Of a DNA stretch of 64,000 nt, positions 37,794 to 48,125 are shown piece by piece. The notes under the pieces are model-generated. The model did not search any database. It saw only the letters and a list, made by a program, of their open reading frames with translations, and was not told the origin of the DNA. Positions within the stretch are counted from its first letter, which is position 1. The number at the start of each line of letters is the position of its first letter. Origin of the DNA: Dichetophora obliterata (lineage: Eukaryota > Arthropoda > Insecta > Diptera > Sciomyzidae); NCBI GenBank assembly GCA_963920525.1, contig OY986439.1:42477485-42541484 (forward strand), in the 5' to 3' direction. The position numbers and the translations under genes were made by a program.

Positions 37794-38308
37794 CAAGGTT
37801 GCCAGTTAAAATTTAAAACAATTCCCACAAAAATTTCCCTTTTTGCCAGTAACATAAATTAAATACAACAAAAATTACCATGGTAAAGATAAAACAAAAA
37901 GTTTAAACCGCAATAAAACAGTATCAAAAAATATTCCACGATCATTAAAAATTAACACAAAAATACCACGCGTTTTAAAAATACCACCACAAATTCCATA
38001 TGCATTTAAAATTGCCACAAAAATATCATTCGCATTAAAATATTCCACAATAAGTCCCATATGCACAAATAATTTTAAAAACATTTAGAAATAACACAAA
38101 GAAATTTTGCTTACTAAAAAAAAAAAATTTAGAAGGATATTACCAAACTCCCACGGAAATTCAAAAAATACCCTACTGAATTCCCACGCCAATTAAAATA
38201 CACCACGCTGAATCAAAAAATTTAATACGAATTCCCAAAAACAAAAATTCCTAAGGGCATTTAAAAATTACCACGAATGGGATTTTTCCAACATTACTGG
38301 CAACGTTG
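37794..38308. mobile_element. hAT-like MITE with degenerate internal repeats
   Basis: Termini CAAGGTTGCCAGT and the inverse of CAACGTTGCCAGT are flanked by perfect 8-bp duplications CTACTAGC (37786-37793 and 38309-38316). The interior from about 37870 to 38290 is a degenerate tandem array of units containing ACCACAAAAAT-type and ATTCCCA-type words, roughly 30-35 bp each. There is no coding frame. Confidence 0.75.
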
Positions 38309-38546
38309 CTACTAGCTGCTGATATTGTTGTTTTGGTTCTGCATGCGCTGCAAAGGGCTGTTCTTCACTCGGCAATTCTATGAGCAATAATTGCTTTCAC
38401 CACAAGTAGTTTGTTGACTACTCGGGCTTAAAGGGAACTTTCGTAAACCTCCTCATGCGGGCGAATATTCGACAAACTGCTTGCGGCAAAGGCAATTATT
38501 ACCGAGTGAAAAGCGGGACAAAGAGATCTTGCTACCAGAGCAAGAG

Positions 38547-38571
38547 AATTATTGCTCTCGGAGCAATAATT
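38547..38571. other. Perfect 11-bp-arm hairpin
   Basis: AATTATTGCTC, loop TCG, GAGCAATAATT. Further copies of GCAATAATTGCTTTC lie at about 38384 and 38562, so it is part of a local repeat rather than a terminator. Confidence 0.6.
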
Positions 38572-39284
38572 GCTTTCGCCGCAAGCTCGAGAATTTTCGT
38601 GTGTAACGAGTGAAAAGCGGAACATAGTAAGCAAAGTTCTGTTTATTTTCTGTGGACGATTCGGTTCATCCCCTCTAACGCTGCTCAACCGCTGTGATCT
38701 TGCTCTTCTCTGTGCGTCGTTGTTTAAGATTTGTTTGGTAATTGTTGTCGGTTCAGTTAACTGAAATTTTTTATGATGTTCTTAATGTTTACTTCATTCC
38801 TCTCCGAGTCGTCCCTACCTGGTTATTCTGCCATGAGTTGGAGTACGAATAAAACGAACGTTTATTTTCAGCAAGATAAATACAATAGAGAATGCAGATG
38901 CTTGTAGCTACAGAGGCAGTATGTATGTATGTATACAACGCAGGTTAGCGCATGCGTTAGTAAGCATTTAAAAACTCCATTTATTTTTTAAATACCATAA
39001 TAAATTCGAATTATTTATATTATGCATTATATATTTACCATACTAAAAATGTATTTTGTTTACTAAAATTTTAGTTTTAAATTACTTTTAAAATATACAT
39101 ATATGTTTATGCTCTTTACTGCAGGAAAAATAAATAATTAAAATTTACCCATATTTATTTCCATTAAATAAACATAACTTTGAATTAGCTTTAATTTTAA
39201 ATAACAAAACAAATGAACATGAACAACCAATTCATCACCAAAAATATCTTTGGTGAAAACTTTTTATCAAACAAAACAAATTTT

Positions 39285-39352
39285 TACATGAATTGAATTG
39301 TGAGCTTTTTAGATCAGGTAAGTTTGAAGAAGGACAACAACAACAACAACAA
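39285..39352. mobile_element. Isolated foldback-family end
   Basis: ACATGAATTGAATTGTGAGC, then TTTTTAGATCAGGTAAG and an AAC run, match the terminal part of the 577-bp foldback unit with scattered changes. The inverted partner was not found nearby, so it is a solo end or a deletion remnant. Confidence 0.6.
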
Positions 39353-39499
39353 GTTTGTTTTTGAATAATTTTTATTTTGAAGATGAAACGCTTTAAAATA
39401 GTTTTGAAAAATATAAATAAAAAAAAACCAGAATTTTTCTCTATTACTGTATAAAAAGGAATTCTACTAGACGTAGACTTACGATACTATCGAAACTGT

Positions 39500-40720
39500 G
39501 TCTTTTTTTTAAATGTGCGTAGAGGCAAGAAGCTATTTCATTCCCACCTCTAGCAGCTTTAGCCTCATGCCACATGTAATGAGTTGCTTTCCTGTAGCAT
39601 TATCGTGTATAGTCAAGTTGAATGTCCAAAGTTTTCGAATGCAACTGACAATTGAATAGAAGGTGTTGACAGACATTGTTACAAGTCTAAGCTGAAGCTC
39701 TTCCTTTGGGAGCTAGCTTGGGCTGCTAGCATGTCTGATTTTTTGGCTTCGTATGCTGCATCAGCCTGTTCCTGGTGTATTTGGAGATCGGTGTCTGCCT
39801 CTTGTTTGTTCTGATCATTTGTCCTGATCATCAGCAACTTGAATGCACATGTGAAGAGCATCACACTTAAAACATGTATCAACTTTTGGTTTCTTGAAGG
39901 CGAGATTTAAATTTCGTTCATCCAATTTTGTACAATCTGTACATCATACGCAAGTTCAAATAGGAAGGTAAATATTTGCTGTCATTTGAGCGTCTGGTGT
40001 ATTGACTTTCGTAACTTGGAAACGATGATATGTGACCTCGGATTTCATTAAGTCCCTCTTTGGACTTTTTAACTCTTTTATTATCCGTCGTATTACCTGA
40101 GGTGTGGATAATTTTATCTTTAATAGCGTTTGATATGAATTTTTCATTTTCATCAAAGGTACTACAAAAACAACCCCAACAAACAGTAATTCTTTTCTCA
40201 TTTTTTTCTTAGGATTACTCGTATGAAGCCACTCTATTTTTAAGACTACCACCTTCTCTTTTGTGTACAACTTGTTTATCCAAGGAATGAACATGACTTG
40301 CAATGAAAGAAACTCTTTTAGCATATGTGCCGATCGCCCTGTACTCATCAAAGTTTTCGAATCTCGTCATTAAGAAACAACCTGCATTTCTTCCCACACT
40401 CTTTCAAAACTTGCTGTTTCCTTGCTCTAACCATCTTACCGCTCGAGTTGATGTAGCTTTGTCAACTATGCATTTTCAATGTCGTTTCTTTTTGACATTC
40501 GGTTATTTTAATTGATGAAGATGATTCTTCACTCCTTTTGCTCACGCTTTTACTATGGCTGTTACTGCCTTCGGGAATAAAATCCATATCCATTATAAGA
40601 GCTCCCCAAACAAATTCTGCTTCCAATAATTTATTGTTTAGCACTAATTGAGAGCATATTGTAGTCTGCAAAAAACTCTCACGCTCACTCTCTTTTTGCA
40701 GATACATATTTTATGCAAAC
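39500..40720 (-). pseudogene. Decayed N-terminal and middle part of the YSDTCGGQN-motif protein gene
   Basis: In several minus-strand frames, family landmarks appear in order: KCRLFLNDEIRKL near 40370, FDEYRAIGTYAKRVSFIASH near 40315, HISSFPSYESQYTR near 40010, LNLAFKKPKVDTCFKCDALH near 39870, EQADAAYEAKKSDMLAAQ near 39745, and WHEAKAARGGNEIASCLYAH near 39535. A Cys pair after PKVDTC and the WHE-x-x-A-x-RGGNEIASC block are typical of the family. Many frameshifts and stops are present. The gene continues at 36442-36150 beyond a 3-kb insertion. Its host role is unknown; repeat status suggests a mobile element. Confidence 0.6.
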
Positions 40721-40943
40721 TCTCTCTTCATAAACCTCAATTTGCAAGCATTTAATGCTTGGGAATAAACAATTAATATTTGCATGAAGTTCTTTTTCCA
40801 AGTATTGCTTTATTTGCAACCAAATATGATATTCTTGGAACTAAACAAATTTCTTTCGCAACGAACTGTTTTCTAAACATTTCATTATTCAGGCCTATGG
40901 CTTTTTTTATTCACATGTGAACAAAAGTGTACGTGCAAACTAA
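40721..40943. other. Short flank of the LINE, repeated on its other side
   Basis: ATTTCATTATTCAGGCCTA and TTTTTATTCACATG (about 40880-40922) recur at about 46119-46160 beyond the LINE. The repeat is older than, or independent of, the LINE and is too long and diverged for a target-site duplication. Confidence 0.45.
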
Positions 40944-41245
40944 TTTTTGTATTTGTATTTGTATTTGTATTTGTATTTTCATCAAACAGAGACAACTCTT
41001 ACAGACTACTTATGAACAAGATATATACATTAAAAATTCACTAAATTACACTAACAAAATTTATTTAATAAATATAATGACAAGAGAAAAAGAAATAAGT
41101 AAAATGTTACTTAACTTTAATGAAATAAAGATTTATCACAAGATTGAATACAAAACTTAACAAAGAATTAAATGACATTAAAATAAATAAAGCACAATTA
41201 AATATAAAGTGATGAATAGAGTAAATAATGCCAAAAAGAATATGA

Positions 41246-44241
41246 TTAACTAGAATAAAATGTTGGTAGAAGCATGAGATGAGATTTAAAACACATTCTT
41301 GTGGTAGAGTTAAAAATGTCAATGAATGGCAAGATTTGATTCGTCTCAATAATGCAACGAGTAATCGGTTCGTTCCGAGCATAAACACATCTATGGAAAG
41401 GAACACGGAAATTAAACTGACTACGAAGATGCCGAGATGGTGAAATAAAGTCCAGCATTGCAAGTAGCGTAGGGTCTTGAATATGATAGTGGACCAAGTC
41501 ATGAACAAAAATAATAGATTGAATTCGGCGCCTAGACTTCAATGAAGTAATATTAATCAGGGCACACCTTGTACTATAGGAAAGAGGCTCAGGAAGATTC
41601 CAGTTTAATTGGAAAACCATAAATCTCGTAAATTTCTTTTGAACCCTTTCGATTCTTAGAGCTTGGGTAGACGAGTAAGGATTCCAGACAACTGAGCAAT
41701 AATCCAGATGAGGTCTAACCAGAGAAGTATAGAGAAGTTTGAGGGTGTAGGGATCTTTAAATTCTTTTGCGTTTCTGATTAAAAAGGCTAACATAGAATT
41801 AGACTTGTTAATGACGAGATTAATATGTTCTTTAAAATTTAAACGAGTATCAAACAAAATTCCGAGGTCTTTCTTACAGGAAACTCTTTCTAGTTCACAA
41901 GAGTTTATAAAATAACTATTAATTAAAGGCAATGAAGCTCTATAAAATGAAAGACATTGGCATTTAGAGATATTAAGGGGCAGTTTATTCAACTCGCACC
42001 ATGCAAAGATAGACTCAATGTCCTTTTGAAGAAAAATGGCGTCAGCAAAAGAATTTATAGAGCGGAAAAGTTTGAGGTCGTCAGCGAATAAAAGACAATG
42101 AGAATATTTAACTACTAATGGTAGGTCATTAATAAACAGCAGAAACAGGAGAGGCCCAAGGTGGCTGCCTTGCGGAACCCCAGATGTAGCGACAAAGGGG
42201 CAAGATAGGCAGTCGTTAACTTTTACTAGTTGAATGCGATTTGACAGGTAGGATTTGAACCAATTGAGGAGATTTGAGTGAACACCAAGAGATGAAAGTT
42301 TGAGAATAAGTTGATTATGGTCAACTTTGTCGAACGCTTTAGCAAAGTCAGTATAAATAACATCAGTTTGTAAGCCGGCTTCAAAATTACGCATCACAGA
42401 GTTACAAAAAAGGGTTAAATTGGATACAGTAGACTTTCCAGTTATGAAACCATGCTGAACCGGTGACATTATGTTTTTGACATGAAAAGATAATTTATCA
42501 TACACAATTTTATCAAAGACTTTGGGGATGCACGATAATTTAGAAATAGGCCTATAATTTTTAACTTCTTGTTTTGCACCAGACTTAAAGATAGGAATAA
42601 TGTGAGATATTTTCCAACTGTTAATAAAATATCCCTCAGAAATTGATTTTTTAAAAATCATAAAAAGAGGATTAGCTAATGAAGATGCGCAATTCTTTAA
42701 AACAATTTGAGCCACACCGTCAGGACCCGCCGATGAACTACTTTTGAGGTTTTCTAGACCGGATTTTATGTCCGAAAGGGAAAATGATAGGTCGCCTAGA
42801 TCCAAAATAGAATCAAAAGGTGTATCAGGATTCACAGAATTAGATATAGTTACAGGAGAGTAAACGGATTTAAAGTAATCGGCAAAAAAATTACAGATAG
42901 ATGGAGTACTATCAGAGGAGGACCTAAGATAGCACATAGAATTGGGTAGACCATTAGTTTTAATTTTATTGTTAATGAAAATCCAAAAATGTTTGCTATT
43001 TTGTTTGATGGTCAGTTCAGTAGAACTGATGTAAGAGTTATAAAGAAATTTGTTAAGAGTGTCAAATTGAAGCTGGAGAGATAGGTAAACGGACTTCAGA
43101 TCACTATTAGAATTACTGCATCTATAATGTTTGAAAGCTTTGTTTTTTTTGTTCTTGAAGTTGGTAAGTCTTTTATTAAACCAAGGAGGGTTGTTATTTT
43201 TCGATATCTGAGAACGGAGAACAAATCTATTCACCGAATCCTTTAAAATTGATAAAAAATTTTCATAAGCCACAGACAGGTCCGAGTTATCAAGGACCGA
43301 ATTCCACGAAATTGAAGACAACAATGCATTCATCGCATTAAAATCCGCATTTTTAAAATTTAACGAAAAGTTCACACTAGTGACCGCTTTTTTGTATTGA
43401 TAAGATGTAAATTCAATTAAAATTGGCTTATGATGGATGGTACCATGGAACAAAGGTGAGATAGGAGATTCTAAGGAAAAATCAAATTCTTTATCAACAA
43501 AAACAAGATCAAGAATTCGATTAAGAATATTGGAAATATCATTTATTTGGGCCAAGTCATGACGAGTGAAAAAGTCAACTAAAAGGTTTTCAACTGTACC
43601 GTGTGCGTTGAATGGGAGAAGGTAAGATTCATCCCAGTCAGGCTTCCAAATAATATTCCCCAGATTGAAGTCCCCAACAAATACTACATGTTGAGAGTTA
43701 GAGAGATTATCAAGAACAGAACGGCAGTTATCGAAATGAGCATTATAGAGCTCCTGGGAGCTTCTAGGTGGAATATAACTTGCAATAATAAAAAGTTCAA
43801 ATAAACGATCCACAAAGAGTTTAATGATAATCTGATCAATGTCAAAAACAGCCGGCAGAACAACTTTGTTATAAGGAAGCTCAATCTGGGTACAGGAGAA
43901 TGAGTGTTTAATCGCAATAAGAACCCCTCCTCCACGAGAAAGCCCAGAAGTTAAAGAGCAGCGATCTTTACGAAACACATTGTACGAAGAGCCATTGAAT
44001 ATTTCAGAAGTTAGATGACTGCTAGACAGCCATGTTTCTGTAAAAATTATAATATCAAAATCTAAACCACAAGAGGATACAAAAAAGTTATTAATTTTAG
44101 ATCTCATGCCACCAATATTCTGATAATATAAAGAATACCTATGACTAGATCCATGCTGGTTTTTAGAGTAGGAACTTGAAAGATTATAATTTGAAGGCGA
44201 TGAAACTGATGCAGAGTTTTCACATCCAGGTGTTAATAATA
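41246..44241 (-). CDS. LINE ORF2: AP-endonuclease and reverse transcriptase
   Basis: The 953-codon frame from ATG 44107 is open upstream for 45 more codons to the slippery site at 44248-44242. These upstream codons carry YYQNIGG, the conserved N-terminal endonuclease motif, so translation should start before that ATG. Endonuclease motifs: FTETWLSS (Glu), SRGGGVLIAI, FVGDFNLGNI (Asp, Asn). At the usual Ser-Asp-His position it reads Ile-His-His (43430-43438), a loss of key residues. RT motifs: WKISHIIPIFKSG, NYRPISKLSCIPKVFDKI, YTDFAKAFDKVDH, GVPQGSHLGPLLF, catalytic LLFADDLKLF, and CKKDLGILFD. The C-terminus lacks RNase H. The product would nick target DNA and copy its RNA in place. Length, about 998 codons, is normal for the group. 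Confidence 0.9.
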
Positions 44242-44248
44242 GTTTTTT
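44233..44248 (-). promoter_or_regulatory. Candidate -1 ribosomal frameshift site A-AAA-AAC between ORF1 and ORF2
   Basis: The heptamer AAAAAAC (minus strand 44248-44242) lies in ORF1 phase as gcA AAA AAC. It is six bases before the ORF1 stop codon. The -1 frame then reads straight into ORF2 with no stop. This is the canonical X-XXY-YYZ slippery form. A downstream stimulatory fold is not obvious by eye. The alternative is termination-reinitiation. Confidence 0.6.
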
Positions 44249-45642
44249 GCACGGACAGAAATAGCCTGAGTCTTATTTCGATGATTTAGACTACTTCGTG
44301 GTACGAATTCATGAACGATGGCTCCCGTAGGCCAAACATCCTTGCTTAGTAACGATTCAAAATCACTGGCTACAACCGATAATTTGAACGATGAAAAATT
44401 CCTAGATTCAGGTAAAACAAACTTGTGACACCACAGCGACTCAAGGGCTAGAGGTGAAAATCCAACTTTGTTCTTAATGTAATTTAACACATTTTCCTCA
44501 GTAGTGGATGAAGCTAAGCGAGAAATGAATAAAGATTTCCGTGGAGCACGATGAACAACAACCAGTTCACAATTCGGATCATTATTCGGCTGTAGATCGA
44601 CTATAGATGACGTAGAAGCGATGTCAGCCGCTTGTGAACCATTCATTAGGAGTGCCGTGGCATAACTAGGAGCAATATTTAATAATGTAGAACAAATAGG
44701 CCGAGATACCATTTCAGTTGTAATTGTAGAGTATCCAATCGATTGAGAATTCGCAACAGTAGGATGAGATTGAGGTTGCGGTTGAACCGAAACAATAAAT
44801 TGAGCATCAGAAAGAGATTTCACAGCAGCAGATTGCGATTCAGGTTCCGATTGAACAGCAGAGAGTTGCTCTGCATTGACAATATGACCACCATCTGCAG
44901 ATCTCACAGCAGCAATAGATTGAGCAGCAGCATTATGATTTACAGTGATTTGCGCATCAACATCAATTTGCAAAGCAGCAGCAGCAGTAGGGAGTTTTTG
45001 CATAACAACAGTAGCAGCACACGGAAGAGCATTAACCATGATTTGATCAGCAGCTACAAATTGAGTCACGGCCGCAGTTTCCGAAATGGGAGCCAGCGTA
45101 GTAGCAGATGATTGAGTATCAGTAGGAGTTTTTTCGATAACCGAATTAGAAATAATAGCATCACTTTGCAATGATCGGTTAACTAAGGATGGCGCAGCAA
45201 AGACACTGGCAACAACAACACTGGAATCCGTATCAGATGTAATGCAATTTGCCTTTCTAGACTTCTGATTAGCTCTAGTAACCCTCCTGCCTGATTGAAC
45301 ATTATTCTTAGAACCAGTATCAGAGATGGAATTATCAAATGGTTTGTTGCAGTATTCTGCATGAAGAGACACCATGCTCTGGAGGCGCGCCACGTCATCC
45401 GCAATTCCCGCCGTCGACTTCTTCAAAACTGATAATAAGCCGAGCAGATCACTAGCCGGCACACTGCGACAGCTGAAGCATTTCCACACTAAACCATTAT
45501 TCTTAGAGTCAGACAAGGCATCCCCAATTTTAACAGGCAGCCCAGCACAATTAGCGTGATACTTTTCAGAGCAACCCTTACAGGAAATAAAAGCACCATA
45601 AGTGTTCCACTCCGACTTGCAAATACAGCAGCAATCGACCAT
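44233..45642 (-). CDS. LINE ORF1: PHD-finger RNA-binding-type protein
   Basis: It runs from ATG at 45642-45640 (MVDCCC...) to TAA at 44233-44235, 469 residues. The frame is open further upstream only from a GTG. An N-terminal PHD-type finger (residues about 4-60) shows CCCICKSEW, CKGCSEKYHANC and WKCFSCRS, the C4HC3 pattern seen in ORF1 of many CR1-group insect LINEs. The middle 200 residues are rich in Ala, Gln, Val and Ser, low-complexity and perhaps unstructured. The C-terminal 100 residues, starting KSLFISRLASSTTEENVLNY, form the second conserved ORF1 domain (RRM-like in outline). ORF1 proteins bind element RNA. The last codons GCA AAA AAC contain a slippery heptamer feeding into ORF2. 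Confidence 0.85.
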   Translation of the reverse strand: MVDCCCICKSEWNTYGAFISCKGCSEKYHANCAGLPVKIGDALSDSKNNGLVWKCFSCRSVPASDLLGLLSVLKKSTAGIADDVARLQSMVSLHAEYCNKPFDNSISDTGSKNNVQSGRRVTRANQKSRKANCITSDTDSSVVVASVFAAPSLVNRSLQSDAIISNSVIEKTPTDTQSSATTLAPISETAAVTQFVAADQIMVNALPCAATVVMQKLPTAAAALQIDVDAQITVNHNAAAQSIAAVRSADGGHIVNAEQLSAVQSEPESQSAAVKSLSDAQFIVSVQPQPQSHPTVANSQSIGYSTITTEMVSRPICSTLLNIAPSYATALLMNGSQAADIASTSSIVDLQPNNDPNCELVVVHRAPRKSLFISRLASSTTEENVLNYIKNKVGFSPLALESLWCHKFVLPESRNFSSFKLSVVASDFESLLSKDVWPTGAIVHEFVPRSSLNHRNKTQAISVRAKNYY

Positions 45643-45850
45643 ACTGGCAAATGAAAGTGAGGTTATGTAGCACACAAAGCAGTAACCATCAAGTTGATAG
45701 CAAAAAAAAACAGCAAAAACAGGAAATTTTATCTTGAGACTGATAACAAGCCGTAGTTATATAGTTAACACTAATAATTACTTTAATTAGTACAATTTAA
45801 GATTAAATAAAAGAATTTAACTAACAGACAAAGTTAGCAAGACGTCTTAG

Positions 45851-46459
45851 CAAGAGAACAGAGTTGCCAGAGTTCGACATTCATCATGTTAATTTTATTT
45901 GTTTCCAAGTGTTCTCTGAAAATGTTTTTATTTGCACCTTAACAAAGATTACTTACGTTTAAACAAATGCATTTTTGACTCCATTATGATTTGTTTGAGA
46001 GGGAACATATTTTACTTTACAGTATATACATACCTTTAAAAAAAGTTACTTACATTCAAATGAAATTTATTTACATCCAAAACAATATATTTTCGGGTGC
46101 AAAAAAATATTAATATTTCATTATTCAGGCCTAAAGCATTTTTTATTCACATGTAAACAAATGTGTATTACGTGCTTATTAATTACACCCTCAATAGTTA
46201 ATGCGGTCCTCTTGTTATTGTACACACTCCACAACTTTCCGCGCGCTGGAGTGCACTTAATTGATGGAATGAAGTACGCCGACTCTACTTCGTGTTTAAA
46301 GATCTCAACAATAATTTTTGATAATGTCTGGAAATCCTCTATGCGAAGCCTAAAAAAGAATTAAAATGTTTATTTAGATAATCTATTGTTTCGGATTACT
46401 TAAAATCTATTGGGGTAAACTGCAAGACACTCATCTATAACGGCTTTTACAATTGTGAT
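45851..46459. other. Non-coding stretch between LINE and hAT copy B
   Basis: No gene is recognised. It contains the second copy of the ATTCAGGCCTA repeat (near 46128) and a short plus-strand open frame at 46161-46364 without a domain. Confidence 0.4.
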
Positions 46460-46860
46460 CAGTGTGACCAGAGTGGAATATTATATTCCACTTTGGCATA
46501 TTTTAGCTTCGGGAAGCATATTTTTTTTTATAAAAATATGCAGCATAAAAAGTGGAATATTTTTTGTATGATTATATTTTTCAAAATTCACAAAAATTGC
46601 AATAAAAAAATGTCTATTTGGTTACTAAATGGGTTTTTTTTTGACTATCGACATTTTTTTTTTTTATCTCTGAACAACCTTGTAAAACGCAATATAAGGA
46701 ATTCATTTTGTGGTTAACTTCTTCGTTGTCAATTTTATTGCAGTTCATGTAATAACTTCACGCAGCTTAAAAAGTGAAGTAAATTTGCTTATATGTTTGT
46801 TTGGTTAGATTTTTTTATGGATTATGTTACAGCAGTAAGTAATTTACTTAAGAAAACATT

Positions 46861-47202
46861 AGGGGTATTCACGATGAGTTGTATTTTTCCTTGTATTGTG
46901 TATTTTTGATAAATTTGATTTTTGTAGTAAATTGTTTAATATAACAAAAACAAAATTCAGTTTTCAATATACAACCCTATGGAAAATATACAAGTTGTGT
47001 ATGAGATCAGCTGATTGTACAAGCATTTCTACTCAGCATGGAGCAAGCTAAAGGCTACGCTGTGAGTTTGTTTAATAAAAATTAATATAATTGATTTTAA
47101 AAATACAATATGTACTTTACCGAAGGTTCGATCGCAATAAGTTGTAAGTATTGTAAATTTTGCAAAAATTTATCACAAATGCACCACATCGTGAATACCA
47201 CT
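46861..47202. mobile_element. MITE with ATT duplication inside hAT copy B
   Basis: AGGGGTATTCACGAT and its counterpart ATCGTGAATACCACT bound 342 bp, with ATT at 46858-46860 and 47203-47205. Flanking hAT sequence is identical in layout to that around 12087-12442, so both derive from one ancestral insertion. Confidence 0.7.
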
Positions 47203-47309
47203 ATTATTGCTAACAATCGCTATTTCTTTTAACTATTTTAAAATGTGGATTCAAAACAATAAAGCAGAAAAAAGTTATTGATCAAAGTTCGGAATCTGAA
47301 GATTTATCA

Positions 47310-47600
47310 AAGTTTGTGCTTTTCTCGCTTAGCTTACCATTTAGCAATGCTGAGGTTGAGAACATTTTTAGTTATATGAATCTTTCTTATTTAAACGAAA
47401 ATTCGAAATAGAATGCAAGAAAACTCTTAAATAATTTGTTGAATGTAAAAACATGGCTGCATGCTCAAAAAAAGTGTTGTAATGCCTATCAAATACCAGA
47501 TAGCTTAAAAAAAAATTTAGAATTGCGAATTTCTATGATAATAATACAAGCAACAATTTAAGAATTGACCTCGAAGATGTGCCTGAATTTTAGTTTTGTA
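47310..47600 (+). pseudogene. hAT transposase C-terminal remnant
   Basis: LSLPFSNAEVENIFSYMNLS can be read near 47325-47385. It corresponds to the C-terminal dimerisation domain of hAT transposases, where an LP-x-SNAEVER-x-FS motif is typical. A stop follows at about 47409, and the decayed tail can be traced to LEDVPEF near 47570. The catalytic residues upstream are not found, so the element cannot supply its own enzyme. Confidence 0.7.
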
Positions 47601-47700
47601 TATTGTATATCGTTACTTAAAATTCAAAAAACCATAAGAATGTTTATAATTTTTTATAGAAGAAGAAAATAAATTTAAGTGCGATAGTAATCAAATAAAT

Positions 47701-48125
47701 AAGGGTTTTCATGCAAAGTGGCAGGCTTCTAATTTGGGCAATTAGTTATTTTTATCAGACAGGTTGTATGAACACCCCTTAAAGTCGATTGTGCATTTGC
47801 AGCATATAAGTCAGCTGTGCGATCTGCCAGCAATGCGTTCCATTTAAACAGGGACGCTTTGCGGATTGTTTGCTTGTTTTCTGAAATTTTTAGAATTAAA
47901 TCTTTATTAGTTTTGCTCAAATTATAACTTTTCCTTCAAAAAAGAAAAAAGCTGATTGATCATATAAGTTTGCCACCTCGTTTGCTCACCTAAATCGAAG
48001 AGCAAATTTATCTGGTTTGTGCAAAAGCTTTTTCATACGAATTTTGACAGTTCATTTATAAGGCTGATAAACTTATAAGGTTTATACCATTTATAAGGGT
48101 ATTGCCCATTTGCATGAAAACCCTT
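47701..48125. mobile_element. 425-bp MITE private to hAT copy B
   Basis: A perfect 17-bp terminal inverted repeat AAGGGTTTTCATGCAAA bounds the insert. It is absent at the matching site in copy A, which provides an empty-site comparison. The flank AATAAAT occurs on both sides. Because the target is itself an AAAT repeat, the duplication could be 3 or 7 bp. Confidence 0.75.

Larger units (their letters stand above)
36443..39469. other. 3.0-kb insertion splitting the YSDTCGGQN pseudogene
   Basis: The segment is bounded by 13-base direct repeats, GACGTAGAATTAC at 36430-36442 and GACGTAGACTTAC at 39470-39482, with one mismatch. On either side lie parts of one minus-strand gene. It contains a foldback MITE, a hAT-like MITE, an isolated foldback end and a GTT-repeat-rich patch near 36690-36780. 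The type of the carrier insertion is not recognised. Only part of the 3 kb may be the original insert. Confidence 0.5.
40944..45850 (-). mobile_element. Near-intact CR1/jockey-group LINE with PHD-type ORF1
   Basis: On the minus strand it has a 5' leader of about 200 bases, ORF1 (45642-44233), ORF2 (to 41246), a 3' untranslated region of about 270 bases, and a tail of about five AAATAC units (40979-40944). Both ORFs are uninterrupted, unlike every other element in this window. The 5' boundary is approximate. No clear target-site duplication was found. It may be, or recently have been, transcriptionally competent, subject to the endonuclease change described for ORF2. Confidence 0.85.

Noticed and set aside
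44743..45111. Plus-strand frame rich in Arg and Ser
   Set aside because: It is the antisense shadow of the low-complexity ORF1 middle region.
40869..46170. Repeats on either side of the LINE as its target-site duplication or LTRs
   Set aside because: The similarity is patchy, lies some distance from the LINE ends and is too long; the element has no LTR-type genes.
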